DNA of 64,000 nt from Paragorgia papillata (GCA_035771165.1 JAWNZC010000121.1:632001-696000); one strand, 5' to 3'; shown: positions 11,820 through 25,216, counted from the stretch's first letter. Numbers and translations: made by a program. Notes: generated by a model not told the origin, from the letters alone.

Positions 11820-11990
11820 AGAATCTAGCTTCCAAGCTCCTCCTTTCTTTACCCGCTCCTGCAAATTGAAAAGTCGCTATTCCGCAGCTTGCTATTAATC
11901 TATACCACGGTCTATACGTATACTTTTGAGGCGTGGCAAGCTGGAAGTCAATTGGCCAACAAATGACACGTGATATCGATCCGAGACCAG
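11820..11990 (-). promoter_or_regulatory. promoter-like segment and 5' untranslated exon for copy B
   Basis: Reading the minus strand: CACGTG near 11967, GGCCAATTG near 11950, GCCACGCC, a TATACGTATA stretch near 11918, then an exon of unknown start ending GATTCT|GTAAGT with its last base at 11820. The next acceptor in the sense direction is the TTTCAG before the ATG exon of copy B. The same segment recurs 1.3-2.8 kb upstream of every copy except A, which is why I read it as the common promoter plus 5'UTR exon. Confidence 0.55.
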
Positions 11991-12540
11991 TTTAGAGCAC
12001 GTGGAAAATCTTAAATCCAAATATTAACACTAAACTGTAACAAAACCAAAACGTTAACCTAACATCGGCGATCAGGTCTTTCGAAGACGATTTCTACGCA
12101 ATCTATAGCTATACATTTGTCGGATATCAAACCGGAAGCGGAAGAGCTCTGGTCAAATCGCTTGATAATATCAACTTCCCTCACAGCTTGAATTGGTAAA
12201 AACATGTCAAACCGGTTTTAGGTACAATGTCACTCGACAATCTAAAACCGGCAGGGTAGCGCGTAGAACTATGGTATATGTTTATATAACGATTGTTCGT
12301 TTGTTTGTTTGTTCCCTATAGCTGCGCAAACGATTGAACCTGATTGAACATTGCTGAAAATTGGTCAACTATAAGCTTAGTGGCTATACCAGGATTGACC
12401 ACGATTGTCTAGGGCTTTTTCGGTCTGCAACTTCCGGAAGGTGAATAGCCAACTTCAGGACAATCTTGAATTCTAGATGCGTATTTCATTAACACCTAAA
12501 ATTCGATTGATGACGCGTGTGAAACTTGGAAGTTGACAAG

Positions 12541-12668
12541 ATGCCAAGTTTTGAAGACTCTTTGTTTGAATGTGTCTGTGAGACAATTTCCCAATGTTTC
12601 GATATTGAAACGCGAGGCTGAGCAAAAGGAAAATGTGTTAAATCTATTAAGTGGTAACGATGTTTTGG
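12541..12668 (+). pseudogene. RecQ-like helicase 5' fragment, copy 1
   Basis: Starts with ATG (M-P-S-F-E-D-S-L-F-E-C-V), and after a frameshift continues L-K-R-E-A-E-Q-K-E-N-V-L-N-L-L-S-G-N-D-V-L-A. The block E-Q-x-x-x-V-L-x-x-L-L-S-G-N-D-V-L-A is what precedes the Walker A motif of RecQ-type helicases, but the P-T-G-x-G-K-S motif itself is absent. So this is the broken first coding segment only. It lies opposite to the three-finger genes and is repeated at 17902-18022 and 35789-35915, with a deleted stub at 40971-40995. Assignment rests on this short motif only. Confidence 0.55.
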
Positions 12669-12990
12669 CGCAATTTCGTTTGTCGCGTCACAAAGCATTA
12701 CACGCGCCAGTAACGCATGCATTCAAAGGACAGAACTTGTGAACTTCATAGACGACTAAATCGTTGGTGAAGATTTTACTTCCTCAGCGCCACTACATTT
12801 CAGCGATGTGCTATCCCAGTTACAATAAGCCATAACTGCTTACCAGCTTCAGAGGTAGAGATTAAACATGTAGCTTGCTTCCATCTCGCCCCGAATCAAA
12901 CACTCAGTAAGCGGCCAGCAAGTTATTTATACCTCTTGGTGTTACAGATAAAGCACTGTCGTTCTTGGTAATGAGTACTTTAACTCTTTT

Positions 12991-13066
12991 CCTACGGTAC
13001 CGGTTGTTCGACTTCGATTTGACGGCATTGTCCGTCAAATCGAAGTCGAACAACCGGTACCGTAGG
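12991..13066. repeat. perfect 35-bp hairpin, new inverted duplication
   Basis: Arms 12991-13025 and 13032-13066 are exact complements, starting CCTACGGTACCGG, with a 6-nt loop. The sister sequences near 18409, 36247 and 41366 have only the left arm followed by GACAATGCGGCTTG. The right arm was therefore added here as a reverse-complement copy. Confidence 0.9.
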
Positions 13067-13568
13067 CTTGTTTCCTTTTTAAATAGATTGTCCTCGTTAT
13101 TGAATACCAGGGATCTTATTATTTTCCGTTTGGGGATTATTGCGTTGTTTGACGTCGTCAACTGAGCTGGACTTCGATCTTAAAGGCGATTTTGTTCGTT
13201 GTGCCTTTTGCTTGGCACTTGACAAATGTGGCGAGGCACATTGTTTTGTTGACTAGAAACTTTGTTGAAAAACTGATCGCTAAGGCCGCTGCTTTGTCGC
13301 AATTATTGGAAATGAACTTGTTCGTATACTAGTATCTATGAACACGTCTTGAAATACTGCGTTTAAAAGAGATATTTTCAACTAATCCTTTGCCCGGTAG
13401 TGTTGTTGGTAACTTAGATATTTTACTCTGTCTAACCGGCCAGACGATTTTACTCGTCGAGTGAAGGTCTCCTGGTATCCTGCCGGATAAGGGTTAAATA
13501 AAGTATGAAAATAATGCGCGCTTTTTAGTCGTTTGCCTTTAAATGTTGTTCATTTTATTTATTCACAA

Positions 13569-14226
13569 ATGCAATGCAATGCAATGTAATGCAATGTAAG
13601 GTAAGGTAATGCAATGCAATGCAATGTAATACAATGTACTGTAATGTAAGGTAATGCAATGCAATGCAATGTAAGGTAATGTAAGGTAATGCAATGTAGG
13701 GCAATGCAATGTAATGTAATGTAATGTAATGTAATGTAATGTAATGTAATGTAATGTAATGTAATGTAATGTAATGTAATGTAATGTAATGTAATGTAAT
13801 GTAATGTAATGTAATGTAATGTAATGTAATGTAAAGTAAAGTAATGCAATGTAATACAATGCGATGCGATGTAATGCAATGCGATGCGATGCAATGTAAT
13901 AGAATGCGATGCAATGTAATAGAATGCAATGCAATGCAATGCAATGCAATGCAATGCAATGCAATGCAATGCAATGCAGTGCAATGCAGTGCAATGCAGT
14001 GCAATGCAGTGCAATGCAGTGCAATGCAGTGCAATGCAGTGCAATGCAGTGCAATGCAGTGCAATGCAATGCAATGCAATGCAATGCAATGCAATGCAAT
14101 GCAATGCAATGCAATGCAATGCAATGTAATGCAATGTAATGCAATGTAATGCAATGTAATGCAATGTAATGCAATGTAATGCAATGTAATGCAATGCAAT
14201 GCAATACAATGTAATGTAGTGTAATA
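13569..14226. repeat. GTAAT/GCAAT pentanucleotide array after copy C
   Basis: Runs of pure GCAAT, GTAAT and alternating GCAAT-GCAGT or GCAAT-GTAAT units form distinct domains. It ends about 30 bp from the AATAAA (minus strand, 14257-14262) of copy C. Confidence 0.95.
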
Positions 14227-14430
14227 TAAAAACTGTAAGTTTGCAAAATGAAGACATTTATTGAGATGAAACGAATCACTAAGTATAGAAGATTACATTA
14301 AACAGCGCCGTAGAGTCACGCTGGAGAAGTAAAGGTTAATCAAAAAGTTCAATCAGTGAAAAAATCAAAACAAAGTCCAACATCTGTAACAACGCCAAAC
14401 ACTAGGACACCAAACTTGACTTGAGATGTT

Positions 14431-14820
14431 TCAGGCCAAGGAATTGCCTTTAGCATTGCAGTTGTCTTCTGAGCAGCAAGACACCTTACAGGTGGCGACC
14501 TCCGGATATATTCTCTTGGCAGCCGCACACACCTCGTCAGGTTCATCACACCTGGATTTCGTCGCGCACGATTCTAAAACTCCGTATAGACTTCCATCTT
14601 CAGTATAACCCACCGCCTTACCACAGCGCAGCTCTCCTGGACCTGTGCAGGTCGCACTGCCTGTGCTGCACGTGTCAACGTTTGCAGCTTCGCAATTATA
14701 ACATTCAAGTGCATACGAACCTGGATAAAAACAAACGAACATTATGTTAAGGAGGAAAGACGGACATACAGACCAACAGAGTTGATAGCAATGAATTTTT
14801 TCATCTTGCTCTCTCGAACT

Positions 14821-14868
<48 letters not shown>

Positions 14869-14955
14869 GTCAGACAGACAGACAGACAGACAGACAGACA
14901 GGCAGGCAGGCAGACAGACAGACAGACAGACAGGCAGACATCACAGACAGACATC

Positions 14956-15006
<51 letters not shown>

Positions 15007-15238
15007 TAGACAGACAGACCACAGCTTTTCCCTACATTTCTTGCTTACTTCGTGCATGTTTACTCACTTAGACGTGTCTAGTATAACTGCAGCCAATACT
15101 ACAGAGTACATTTTCATGATACGTCAGTGCACTTGAATGTCTTCTATATTCACCATGTTATCTATTTCTATGCTGATGATTGACAATACCTGTAGTTGCC
15201 AAGACAACGAAGACGACAGCTGCCAAGAAAAATTTCAT
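14431..15238 (-). CDS. Ly6/uPAR-type three-finger protein, tail lost, copy C
   Basis: Coding exons are 15190-15238 (M-K-F-F-L-A-A-V-V-F signal peptide) and 14431-14720, with the intron 14721-15189 mostly GACA tract. The ATG exon starts at 15262. The domain starts S-Y-A-L-E-C-Y-N-C, has 12 cysteines, ends C-C-S-E-D-N-C-N-A-K-G and stops soon after (S-L-A, TGA). Relative to copy B there is a net 4-nt insertion (GCCT) before the tail, which shifts the frame into that stop. A second 16-nt deletion removes the end of the old tail. The old tail (Q-V-K-F-G-V-L-V-F-G) is still legible in the shifted frame. The product should be secreted and soluble. Confidence 0.88.
14818..15019. repeat. GACA tetranucleotide tract in intron of copy C
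   Basis: Tandem GACA with a few GGCA and TCACA interruptions. It forms the pyrimidine-rich (TGTC)n stretch of the minus-strand intron. Long open frames of Ser-Val-Cys-Leu type across it are artefacts of the repeat. Confidence 0.95.
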
Positions 15239-16091
15239 TTTCAGGTGTACGAATATCAATGTCTGAAAGCAAAGTAATAAGTTTATTCAGTTGGATATTA
15301 AGAGACTTTCATTGAATTAAAAAAAAAAGATGGTGAACTGCCAAGAATAGTTTTGATAATAAATCACTGCTCAGTTTGAGCGATCAGCCATTAATTCATC
15401 GGAGTAAAATTCTCTCTGAATTGCACTGACTACTTGGCTACCGCAATCAATCCACGACTTCGGCGGTTTGCACGGCGGGGGGTAAAATAAGGAATGTCAC
15501 TTCGGACAAACATTAGGATAACAGTATGGCAAACTACTAAACACACTGCATGAGGTCAGGAACATTAAAAAAACAAGCGTGCTTGCTCTACTTACTAAAA
15601 CATAATTCAAATAAGAACTATGTATTATTTATACGTTATTTCTGGTTCAAAAAAGAGAAAGAGAAGCTAGAATATGTTGTATGCTTGTCACTGTCAGGAC
15701 GATAGAGTTTCATATATGTACGAAGGATTGCTATGTATGTTGCTTGCGCTTCATTTTGTAAAAGCGGCCCAGTGGATGACTATCCTGATGCGATATCGGC
15801 CACGAACAGCTACAGAAATATCAGTTTCATTTATCAAGAGAGCTTGTGGCTTAATAAATCGTTGCGTTATTGCAAACAACAACTCTTCATCAAGCTTCTT
15901 CTTTGGTAGACGCAAGGACACGTCTGGGATTCTTTGTTGGTTTGTTATAAAAAAGTTTTGCCTGAACGAGGATTGATAGAATCAAAATAAAGAGGGAAAA
16001 GCAGTTTAAAGGTCAACTCTTACCAAGAGGTGATCGACTGGCCCTGGCTTGGAGAGCCGAGCGCATTTATTAAACGAAACTTAAACTTCCA

Positions 16092-16519
16092 TGCTTCTGT
16101 AGTGACCTGTAATTCTGTATATAGTATTTAGCCAATACTTTAATTCGATTATTGAGCAATAGACTCTTATCTGACACATCACACTTCGATGTACGTAAGC
16201 AATTTGATATGTAGTTCCTCTCAGCGTGTTGTATCATAGTTCTGTTTAGAATATAAGATATTCATCAATGTCCTCGGGACGAGAACATTTAAGGAGGAGG
16301 ATGGTGTGACGAATGTAAATTAACAATTAGCAGAATTAGCGCGTAAAAGCATGATATAGTAAATATATACGTAGTAGTTGTATTTCTATATTTGGTTATT
16401 TGTTTGTAACGCCCAACTTGGGCCTAGGGTATAAAAGTAACGAAACTGTTAAAATAAAAAGAGGTTCTGTCTGACTGAAACTCGTGAAGTCTATTGACTG
16501 CGTAGCTCGGTACATTACA
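16092..16519. mobile_element. solo LTR of a retrotransposon, block I copy
   Basis: Begins TG (TGCTTCTGTAGTGACC) and ends CA (GGTACATTACA), and is flanked on both sides by CTTCCA as target duplication. Inside are a TATAAAAG box near 16430 and AATAAA near 16456, in the order expected of a plus-strand LTR. The paralogous unit near 44408 (copy E) is the empty site, reading straight through CTTCCATTTACCA. Block II has the same insertion at 39121-39594, so it entered before that duplication. Confidence 0.85.
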
Positions 16520-17176
16520 CTTCCATTTACCAAGAATTAACAGAAACTGAAAGCCGTGAAAGCTGCGTGAGCTCAAGTTTCATCACGCGCGGCATTGTGC
16601 GTCGAAACACGCCTAAACAAGAAGCGCAATTCTGTTATTGCGCGCAATGACTGTGTAATTTTAGCTCTTATAACCGTCTTTTACATTTGATGGGAAAACT
16701 TTGCTAAAATCAAAGATGATTTTTGAAATCGTCAGGTTATTAATACAAAGACATTTTAATTTTGTTACCGCAGTTATTCATTCCGAACACGACATTTTTA
16801 CAATAGCAGAAGCAGTACCAACCTGTAGCATTATGAACAAGGAGGTATTGCCATTGGGGCCGTTTAGAGTTCATAATATAAGACGTGGCGTACACAAGAC
16901 GTGCCTTAAACACTCGCGTATACTCCGTATATAAAAGGTATACAAAGACTTGTAGTATTCGTGTCTCTACACCAACCGCGGCTTGTTCAAAACGCCTGTG
17001 AATGGATCAACTCGCCGTTTAAGATTTAGGCGTTCATGCTTTGGCACATATAAGTCGCGTCTAAAGCATTTAAAGTCAAGATAAATGACCCCCGTTGGTT
17101 TTGTGTATAGGCAGTTATGACTTGTAAGAAAACGTTTAATATTTTATGTAGTTATAATTTACAGTAAAAAACTTAC

Positions 17177-17345
17177 AGAATCTTGCTACCAAGCTGCTCC
17201 TTTCTTCACCCGCTCCTGGAAATTGAAAACTCGCTATTCCGCAGCTTGCTATTAATCTATACCAACGGTCTATACGTATACTTTTGAGGCGTGGCAAGCT
17301 GCAAGTCAATTGGCCAACAAATGACACGTGATATCCGGGACCAGT
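17177..17345 (-). promoter_or_regulatory. promoter-like segment and 5' untranslated exon for copy C
   Basis: Minus-strand order is CACGTG near 17323, GGCCAATTG near 17308, GCCACGCC, TATACGTATAG, then an exon ending GATTCT|GTAAGT at 17177. The ATG exon of copy C lies 1.9 kb further on. Confidence 0.55.
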
Positions 17346-17901
17346 TTAGAGCATGTGGAAAATCTTAAATCCAAATATTAACACTAAACTGTAACAAACT
17401 CAAAACGTTAACCTAACATCGGCGATCAGCATGTAGTCTTTCGAAGACGATTTCTACGCAATCTATAGCTATACATTTGTCGGATATCAATCCGGAAGCG
17501 GAAGAGCTCTGGTCGAATCGCTTGAGAATATCAACTTCCGTCACAGCTTGAATTAAAAACCTGTCAAACCGGTTTTAGGTACAGTGTCACTCGACAATCT
17601 AAAACCGGCAGGGTAGCGCGTAGAACTATGGTATATGTTTATATAACGATTGTTCGTTTGTTTGTTTGTTCCCTATAGCTGCGCAAACGATTGAACCTGA
17701 TTGAACATTGCTGAAAATTGGTCAACTATAAGCTTAGTGGCTATACCAGGATTGACCATGCACGATTGTCTAGGGATTTTTCTTTCCGCAACTTCCGGAA
17801 GGTGAATAGCCAACTTCAGGACAATCTCGAATTCTAGATGCGTATTTTATTAACACTTAAAATTCGATTGATGACGCGTGTGAAACTTGGAAGCAGACAA
17901 G

Positions 17902-18022
17902 ATGCCAAGTTTTGAAGACTCTCTGTTTGAATGTGTCTGTGAGACAATTTCCCAATGTTTCGATATTGAAACGCGAGCAAAAGGAAAGTGTGTTAAATCT
18001 ATTAAGTGGTAACGATGTTTTG
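17902..18022 (+). pseudogene. RecQ-like helicase 5' fragment, copy 2
   Basis: The same fragment as at 12541, but lacking 6 nt, so the second frame reads I-L-K-R-E-Q-K-E-S-V-L-N-L-L-S-G-N-D-V-L. The first frame (M-P-S-F-E-D-S-L-F) is one base out of register with it. The Walker A motif is absent. Confidence 0.55.
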
Positions 18023-18538
18023 ACGCAATTTCGTTTGTCGCGTCACAAAGCATTACACGCGCCAGTAACGCATGCATTCCGCAAAGGACAGAACTTGCGA
18101 GCTTCATAGACGACTAAATCATTGGTGCAGATTTTACTTCCTCAGCGCTACTACATTTCAGCGATGTGCTATCCCAGTTACAATAAGCCATAACTCCCTG
18201 CTTACCAGCTTCAGAGGTAGACACTCTTTTAGGGCATTCAGTAGATGATCGTGTTTTTCTATAATATTAAACATGTAGCTTGCTTCCATCTCGCCCCGAA
18301 TCAAACACTCAGTAAGCCCAGCAAGTTATTTACCTCTTGGTGTTACATGCAGATAAAGCACTGTCTTTCTTGGTAATGAGTACTTTAACTCTTTTCCCTA
18401 CGGTACCGGTTGTTCGACTTCGATTTGACGGACAATGCGGCTTGTTTCCTTTTTAAATAGATTGTCTTCGTTATTTAATACCAGGGAACTTATTATTTTC
18501 CGTTTGGCGATTATTGCGTTGTTTGACGTCGTCAACTA

Positions 18539-18642
18539 AGGCTACGTCCACACGTATACGTTTTCGTAGCGTTTTCATATTGTTTCAGGTAAGTAGACCA
18601 TTGTTTTCTATTCCCTTTAGGACGGAGAACAATACGTAGCCT
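18539..18642. repeat. small MITE with AGGCTACGT ends
   Basis: Inverted ends AGGCTACGT and ACGTAGCCT enclose 104 bp. The sister sequences (for example 13156-13175) lack it and read CGTCAACTGAGCTGG straight through. It is absent from the same place in block II (near 41500), so it arrived after that duplication. Confidence 0.75.
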
Positions 18643-19055
18643 ACGCTGGACTTCGATCTTAAAGGCGATTCTGTTCGTTGTGCCTTTTGCTTGGCACTTG
18701 AAAATGTGGCGAGGCACATTTTTTTGTGACTAGAAACTTTGTTGAAAAACTGATCGCTAAGGCCGCTGCTTTTTCGCAATTATTGGAAATGAACTTGTTC
18801 GTATAAGTATATATGAACGCATCTTGAAATACTGCGTGTAAAAGAGATATGTTCAACTAATCCTTTACCCAGCAGTGTTGTTGGTAACTTAGATATTTTA
18901 CTCTGTCTAACCGGCCAGACTATTTTACTCGTCGAGTGAAGGTCTCCTGGTATCCTGCCGGATAAGGGTTAAATAAAGTATGAAAATAATGCGCGCTTTT
19001 TAGTCGTTTGCCTTTAAATGTTGTTCATTTTATTTATTCACAAATGCAATGCAAT

Positions 19056-19437
19056 CAGTGGCGTGGTGGCAGGGGGGCCCGGGGGGGGCCTTGGCCCCCC
19101 AGCTGGGGTTGCAGAAGGGGCGCCAAAACTAGCAAGGGCGCCAAAACTTTACAAAATAAACCTATTTCTTTGTATAGCTAGGTCTTCAATTGGGGGATAT
19201 AAAGATCTGAAATCTGTAATCTTTTGCGTTTTCTATGAAGTTTTATAATCTTCAGAATTCTGTAAAATCTCACTCCAAAATGCAGGAAATGGCATATCAG
19301 AGACTCTAGATTTCAAAATTTTCCGGGGGAGCATGCCCCCGGACCCCCCTAGAGGTTCCGCGCTACTTCGCCGCTTGCATTGGCGTGGTCTTTGAGAGAA
19401 CCCGTTGTTTGTTGTAATATTATATATTGCTACTTGC
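19056..19437. mobile_element. hAT-type element, right end missing
   Basis: Starts CAGTGGCGTGGTGGCA inside a pentanucleotide remnant, and has the same interior as the complete element at 41922-42434. It diverges near 19437 before the right terminal repeat. No transposase is visible. Confidence 0.75.
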
Positions 19438-19755
19438 CTTCTGTGCCTTGCTGGCTTTACTCTGAGAGTCTGAGTTGACTGAGTTCTTTATCAAAGTTAA
19501 AACACAGCATGGCCTGTGAGCATACAGTAGACAATTTTGTCAAAAATCTTGTTCAGCTCTAGATCTGAATACCAGGTTGTTGCAACTATACAATTCCATC
19601 AATTTTGTCAAGAATCTTGTTCAGCTATGAATACAAGGTTGTTACAAGTACACAGTTGCATCATTCTTTTTACCATAGTAGCTATAGGAATTAAACGCAG
19701 TAGATACATGCACGCCTGGGCGTGCCTATTTTTTAAGCTTGTCATTACACTTTCA

Positions 19756-19918
19756 GTGTAATGCAGTGCAGTGCGATGAAGTGTAATGCAATGCAATGTA
19801 ATGCAATGTAATCCAATGTAATTTAATGCAATGTAAGGTAATGCTATGCAATACAATGCAATGCAATGCAATGTCATGTAATGTAATGTAATGCAATGTA
19901 ATGTAATGTAATGTAATG
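19756..19918. repeat. GTAAT/GCAAT pentanucleotide array
   Basis: Mixed GCAAT, GTAAT and GCAGT units with many single-base changes. It stands directly next to the 3'UTR remnant at 19921-20100, as the other arrays do next to live genes. Confidence 0.9.
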
Positions 19919-19920
19919 AA

Positions 19921-20100
19921 AAACTTTAAGTTTGCAAAATGAAAACATTTACTGAGATGAAACAAATCACTAAGTACAGAACATTACATTAAACAGCGCC
20001 GTAGAGTCATGCTGCAGAAGTAAAAGTTAATCAAAAAGTTCAATCAGTGAAAAACTCAAGACGAAGTCCAACATTAGTTCAGTAGCATCGACTGTAACAC
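19921..20100 (-). pseudogene. three-finger gene remnant: 3'UTR and last codons only
   Basis: Matches the 3'UTR of copy B base for base over long stretches, up to the stop codon and the last few codons (GTTCAGTAGCAT). It then jumps, at CCAAACT, to sequence normally found upstream of the promoter (ATAACAAACACAAAACG). The domain exon, intron, signal exon, 5' exon and promoter are gone. This marks a former array member between copies C and F. Confidence 0.75.
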
Positions 20101-20304
20101 CAAACTATAACAAACACAAAACGTTATAATGTAGTCTTTCGAAGACGATTTCTATGCACCCAATAGCTATACATTTGACGGATCATTCATATCAAACTGG
20201 TAGCGGAAGACTTCTTGTCGAATCGCTTGAGAATATCACTTCCATCACAACTTGAACAAAAACCTGTCAAACCAGTTTGGGGTAATCACAGTGTCACTCG
20301 ACAA

Positions 20305-20592
20305 CCACTGACTGAAAGACTGAAACCTGCGCTGACTGAAAGACTGAAACACAGTGACTGAAAGACTGAAACACACTGACTGAAAGACTGAAACACACTG
20401 ACTGAAAGACTGAAACACACTGACTGAAAGACTGAAACACACTGACTGAAAGACTGAAACACACTGACTGAAAGACTGAAACACAGTGACTGAAAGACTG
20501 AAACACACTGACTGAAAGACTGAAACACACTGACTGAAAGACTGAAACACACTGACTGAAAGACTGAAACACACTGACTGAAAGTCTGAAAA
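20305..20592. repeat. 22-bp minisatellite
   Basis: Tandem ACTGACTGAAAGACTGAAAC units with CAC or CAG between them, about 12 copies. Single-copy versions of the same sequence (CTGACTGAAAGTC) at 26525 and 45408 show the unmultiplied ancestor. Confidence 0.95.
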
Positions 20593-20638
20593 CTGCAGGG
20601 TATAGCGCGTAGAACTATGTATCTGTTTATATAAATAC

Positions 20639-20720
20639 GATTGTTCGTTTGTTTGTTTGTTTGTTTGTTTGTTTGTTTGTTTGTTTGTTTGTTTGTTTGT
20701 TTGTTTGTTTGTTTGTTTGT
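20639..20720. repeat. GTTT tetranucleotide tract
   Basis: About 20 GTTT units. The sister blocks carry only three or four (for example 12298-12311), so the tract grew here. Confidence 0.95.
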
Positions 20721-20893
20721 AACGCAGCGCAATGCAATACAATGTAAAAACGGTAAGTTTTTAAAATAAAAACATTTATTGACATGGAACGAATCATTAA
20801 GTATAGAAGATCACATTAGACAGCGCCGTAGAGTCACGCTGGAGAAGTAAAGATTAATCAAAAAGTTCAATCAGTGAAAAAATGAAGACGAAG

Positions 20894-22767
<1,874 letters not shown>

Positions 22768-24562
22768 TTTCAGGTGTATGAATGTCAATATCTGAAAACA
22801 AAGTAACAAGTTTATTCAGTTGGATATCAAGAGACTTTCATTGAATTAAAAAAAAAAGATGGTAAACTGCCAAGAATAGTTTTGATAATAAATTACTGAT
22901 CTGTTTCGAGCGATCAGCCCTTCATCCGAGTAAAATTCTCTCTGAATTGCACTGGCTACTTGGCTAACCGCAGTCCTGATCCACGACTTCGGCAGTTGGC
23001 ACGGCTGGGGGTAAAATAAGGAATGTTTGGAAAAACAGTACTGCATGAGGAACATTAAAAAAAAAGAGCGCTTGCCCTACTTAAAATTTTTGAAATTTGG
23101 ACCTCTGAAATGGCATTTCCTGCATTCTGACGGTACTTTGGAGAAAGATTTAAAAGTTTTAAATCGTGTTTTAATAGCGCATTTGATCAAACCTGGAAGG
23201 TGTCAAAATAAATTTAGGGATAAATTGAACGTTTTATTAGTTATATGTTGACTACAAATACATTTAAAATTATAGAAAATAACGAGGCAAATCCAATAAA
23301 TCAAATCCTAAGTAGCCTGCTACTCAGGCTAAATCTTAAGTTGCCAGAAGTGAAGAGAATTTATTAATAAGCTGCTGCGCACTCCTGTCTGCTGATGGAA
23401 ATCCTGAATAGCATACCAGAACGTAAGCATAAAGACATTGATTCATTCACAAGTTACCAAATCATTAAGCACTTACGTCGTGTGAGAAACATCCAGAGGT
23501 ACACGAGGCAACCAAACAAAACATATGGTTCATAATTGAACCATATGGTTCAATTTAAATAATTCACGTTCGAGCTATTAAATTTACTAACCGATACAAG
23601 TCTTTCAACCAGAATAGAATAATATTAACGACGCGTATATACATATAAGACTATAATAATATACGCGTTTGACAATCAAAGGATTAGTTACCGCGATATT
23701 CTTAACCGTTTGAGTTTGACTGCCAAGACTCTTTGAATCCTTTGACGAGTAACTAGTTCATTTTTGTTCATTTCTAAAACTGGTTTAATGACTTCCAAAA
23801 TGCCCATCACTCCTAAAAATGATTGTAGTGTTTGTATTAAAGTCAATCTCAAGCAACAGTTCCGTGGTTTGGTGAGTTGACGTCGTTCTGAAGACGTGAA
23901 AATGCTCCAAGTGGCGTTGTATAAAGAACGAGGACGGTGTTGGGATTACTCTAGGGTCGAAAAATTATTCATTCTCTTCGTTTCGCAACTATTATTCTTT
24001 GCTTTAAACACCTTGCTTAACACTTCGAGACCTGGACCTCTCCCTGTGCTGAATAAAATCGTCTGGCGTTAGCCAGAATAAACCTTAAAGACTCGTCGTC
24101 AGGCTTCAAAGTGGTAAACACTCGTATAAAAGGTACACAAAGATTATTATTCGGGTCTCTACACAAACCGCGGCTTGTTCAAAATGCCTGTGAAAGGATC
24201 AACTCGCCGTTTAAGATTTTGTCGTTCATGCTTTGGCACACTATTGTCGAGATACTGTAAAAGATCGAAATACTTTAAATACAGCAGTAAGAAATATTTA
24301 ACATTTATAGTCCTACACTTTTTAGATATAAATCTAAATAGACTGATACATGTATAATTAAAATGAAGTTCGGCTTCGTATAAGGCGCGTATAATATAAG
24401 CCACGTCTTTGGCAACTTTCGTGTAAACGATCAAGCGCCAAGATGCTTAGAAAAGTATTTAAAGTCAAGATAAATGAACCACGTTGGTTTTGTGTATAGG
24501 CAGTGATGACTTGTAAGAAAACGTTTAATATTATATGTAGTTAGTTACAGTAAAAAACTTAC

Positions 24563-24730
24563 AGAATCTTGCTTCAAAGCTGCTCCTTTCTTTACCCGCT
24601 CCAAATGGAAACTAAGAACACGCTATTCCGCAGCTTGCTATTAATCTATACGTATACTTTTGAGGCGTGGCATTGTGGGAAGCTGCAAGTCGCTAATTGG
24701 CCAACAAATGACACGTGACATCCGGACCAG
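24563..24730 (-). promoter_or_regulatory. promoter-like segment and 5' exon upstream of copy F, first
   Basis: CACGTG near 24713, GGCCAATTA near 24698, TATACGTATAGATT near 24650, and an exon ending GATTCT|GTAAGT at 24563. It lies 1.8 kb from the signal exon of copy F. Confidence 0.5.
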
Positions 24731-25216
24731 TTTATATGTAAAGCTAAGAGCATGTGGAAAATCTTAGATCCAAATATTAACACTAAACAATATATAGAAG
24801 TGGCAATAGAATAGAAATATAGTGGCAAGAGAAGCGTTCCGAAAAAAGTTGAACAATTCATTTCGTAAGTTCTATACCAATTCATTTGATGCGTTCCTCC
24901 GAAATAGTTGATGAAGTTCGTTGACAAATTTCCAATTCAAACTACTTTACACTTCCTGCTTTCGTCCTATTGGTTACTTAATTACTAAGCAGAACGTGAT
25001 TGGTCAATTCCCAAGCTAATACCAGGAACTGGTTGCCAACATTTCGAGGAAGTTGGCAGTTTTTCGAGGAACTTATCAAATGAATTGGTAAAAGTCAGGA
25101 AATGAAAAGCATTTAAAGTCAAGATAAATGAACCACGTTGGTTTTGTGTATAGGCAGTTATGACTTGTAAGAAAGCGTTCAATATTATATGTAGTTAGTT
25201 ACAGTAAAAAACTTAC

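Larger units (their letters stand above)
9118..14430. other. upstream region of copy B and start of duplicated block I
   Basis: Holds a GC-rich fold-back (9330-9540, arms with CGCGAGAGGCGAG), a MITE, the promoter/5' exon of copy B, a RecQ-like helicase fragment, a newly formed hairpin, and the pentanucleotide array plus 3'UTR of copy C. From about 9860 on, it matches the 32.5-kb block. At 10040-11240 I see no coding sequence: small frames there shift between the two blocks. Confidence 0.6.
9758..19437. repeat. segmental duplication block I
   Basis: The order of elements matches block II (32462-42297) throughout: the AGCCGTAATC MITE, promoter/5' exon, helicase fragment, pentamer array, three-finger gene (C here, D there), solo LTR, second promoter/5' exon, second helicase fragment, and the CAGTGGCG hAT element. 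Differences are discrete insertions and deletions plus array length. The match starts clearly near 9860. The outer boundaries are approximate. Confidence 0.8.
15239..20893. other. upstream region of copy C to 3' end of copy F
   Basis: Holds a solo LTR, the promoter/5' exon of copy C, a helicase fragment, a small MITE, an hAT remnant, a deletion remnant of a three-finger gene, a minisatellite and a GTTT tract. At 19440-19750 I see nothing recognisable. The poly(A) signal for copy F is at 20775-20780 (minus strand). Confidence 0.6.

Noticed and set aside
14742..15009. Ser-Val-Cys-Leu and Thr-Asp-Arg-Gln repeat frames across GACA tracts (also 20894-21464, 37787-38101, 42833-43513)
   Set aside because: Artefacts of the tetranucleotide repeats inside introns. 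Homology to copy B and the splice sites place the real coding start in the separate signal exon.
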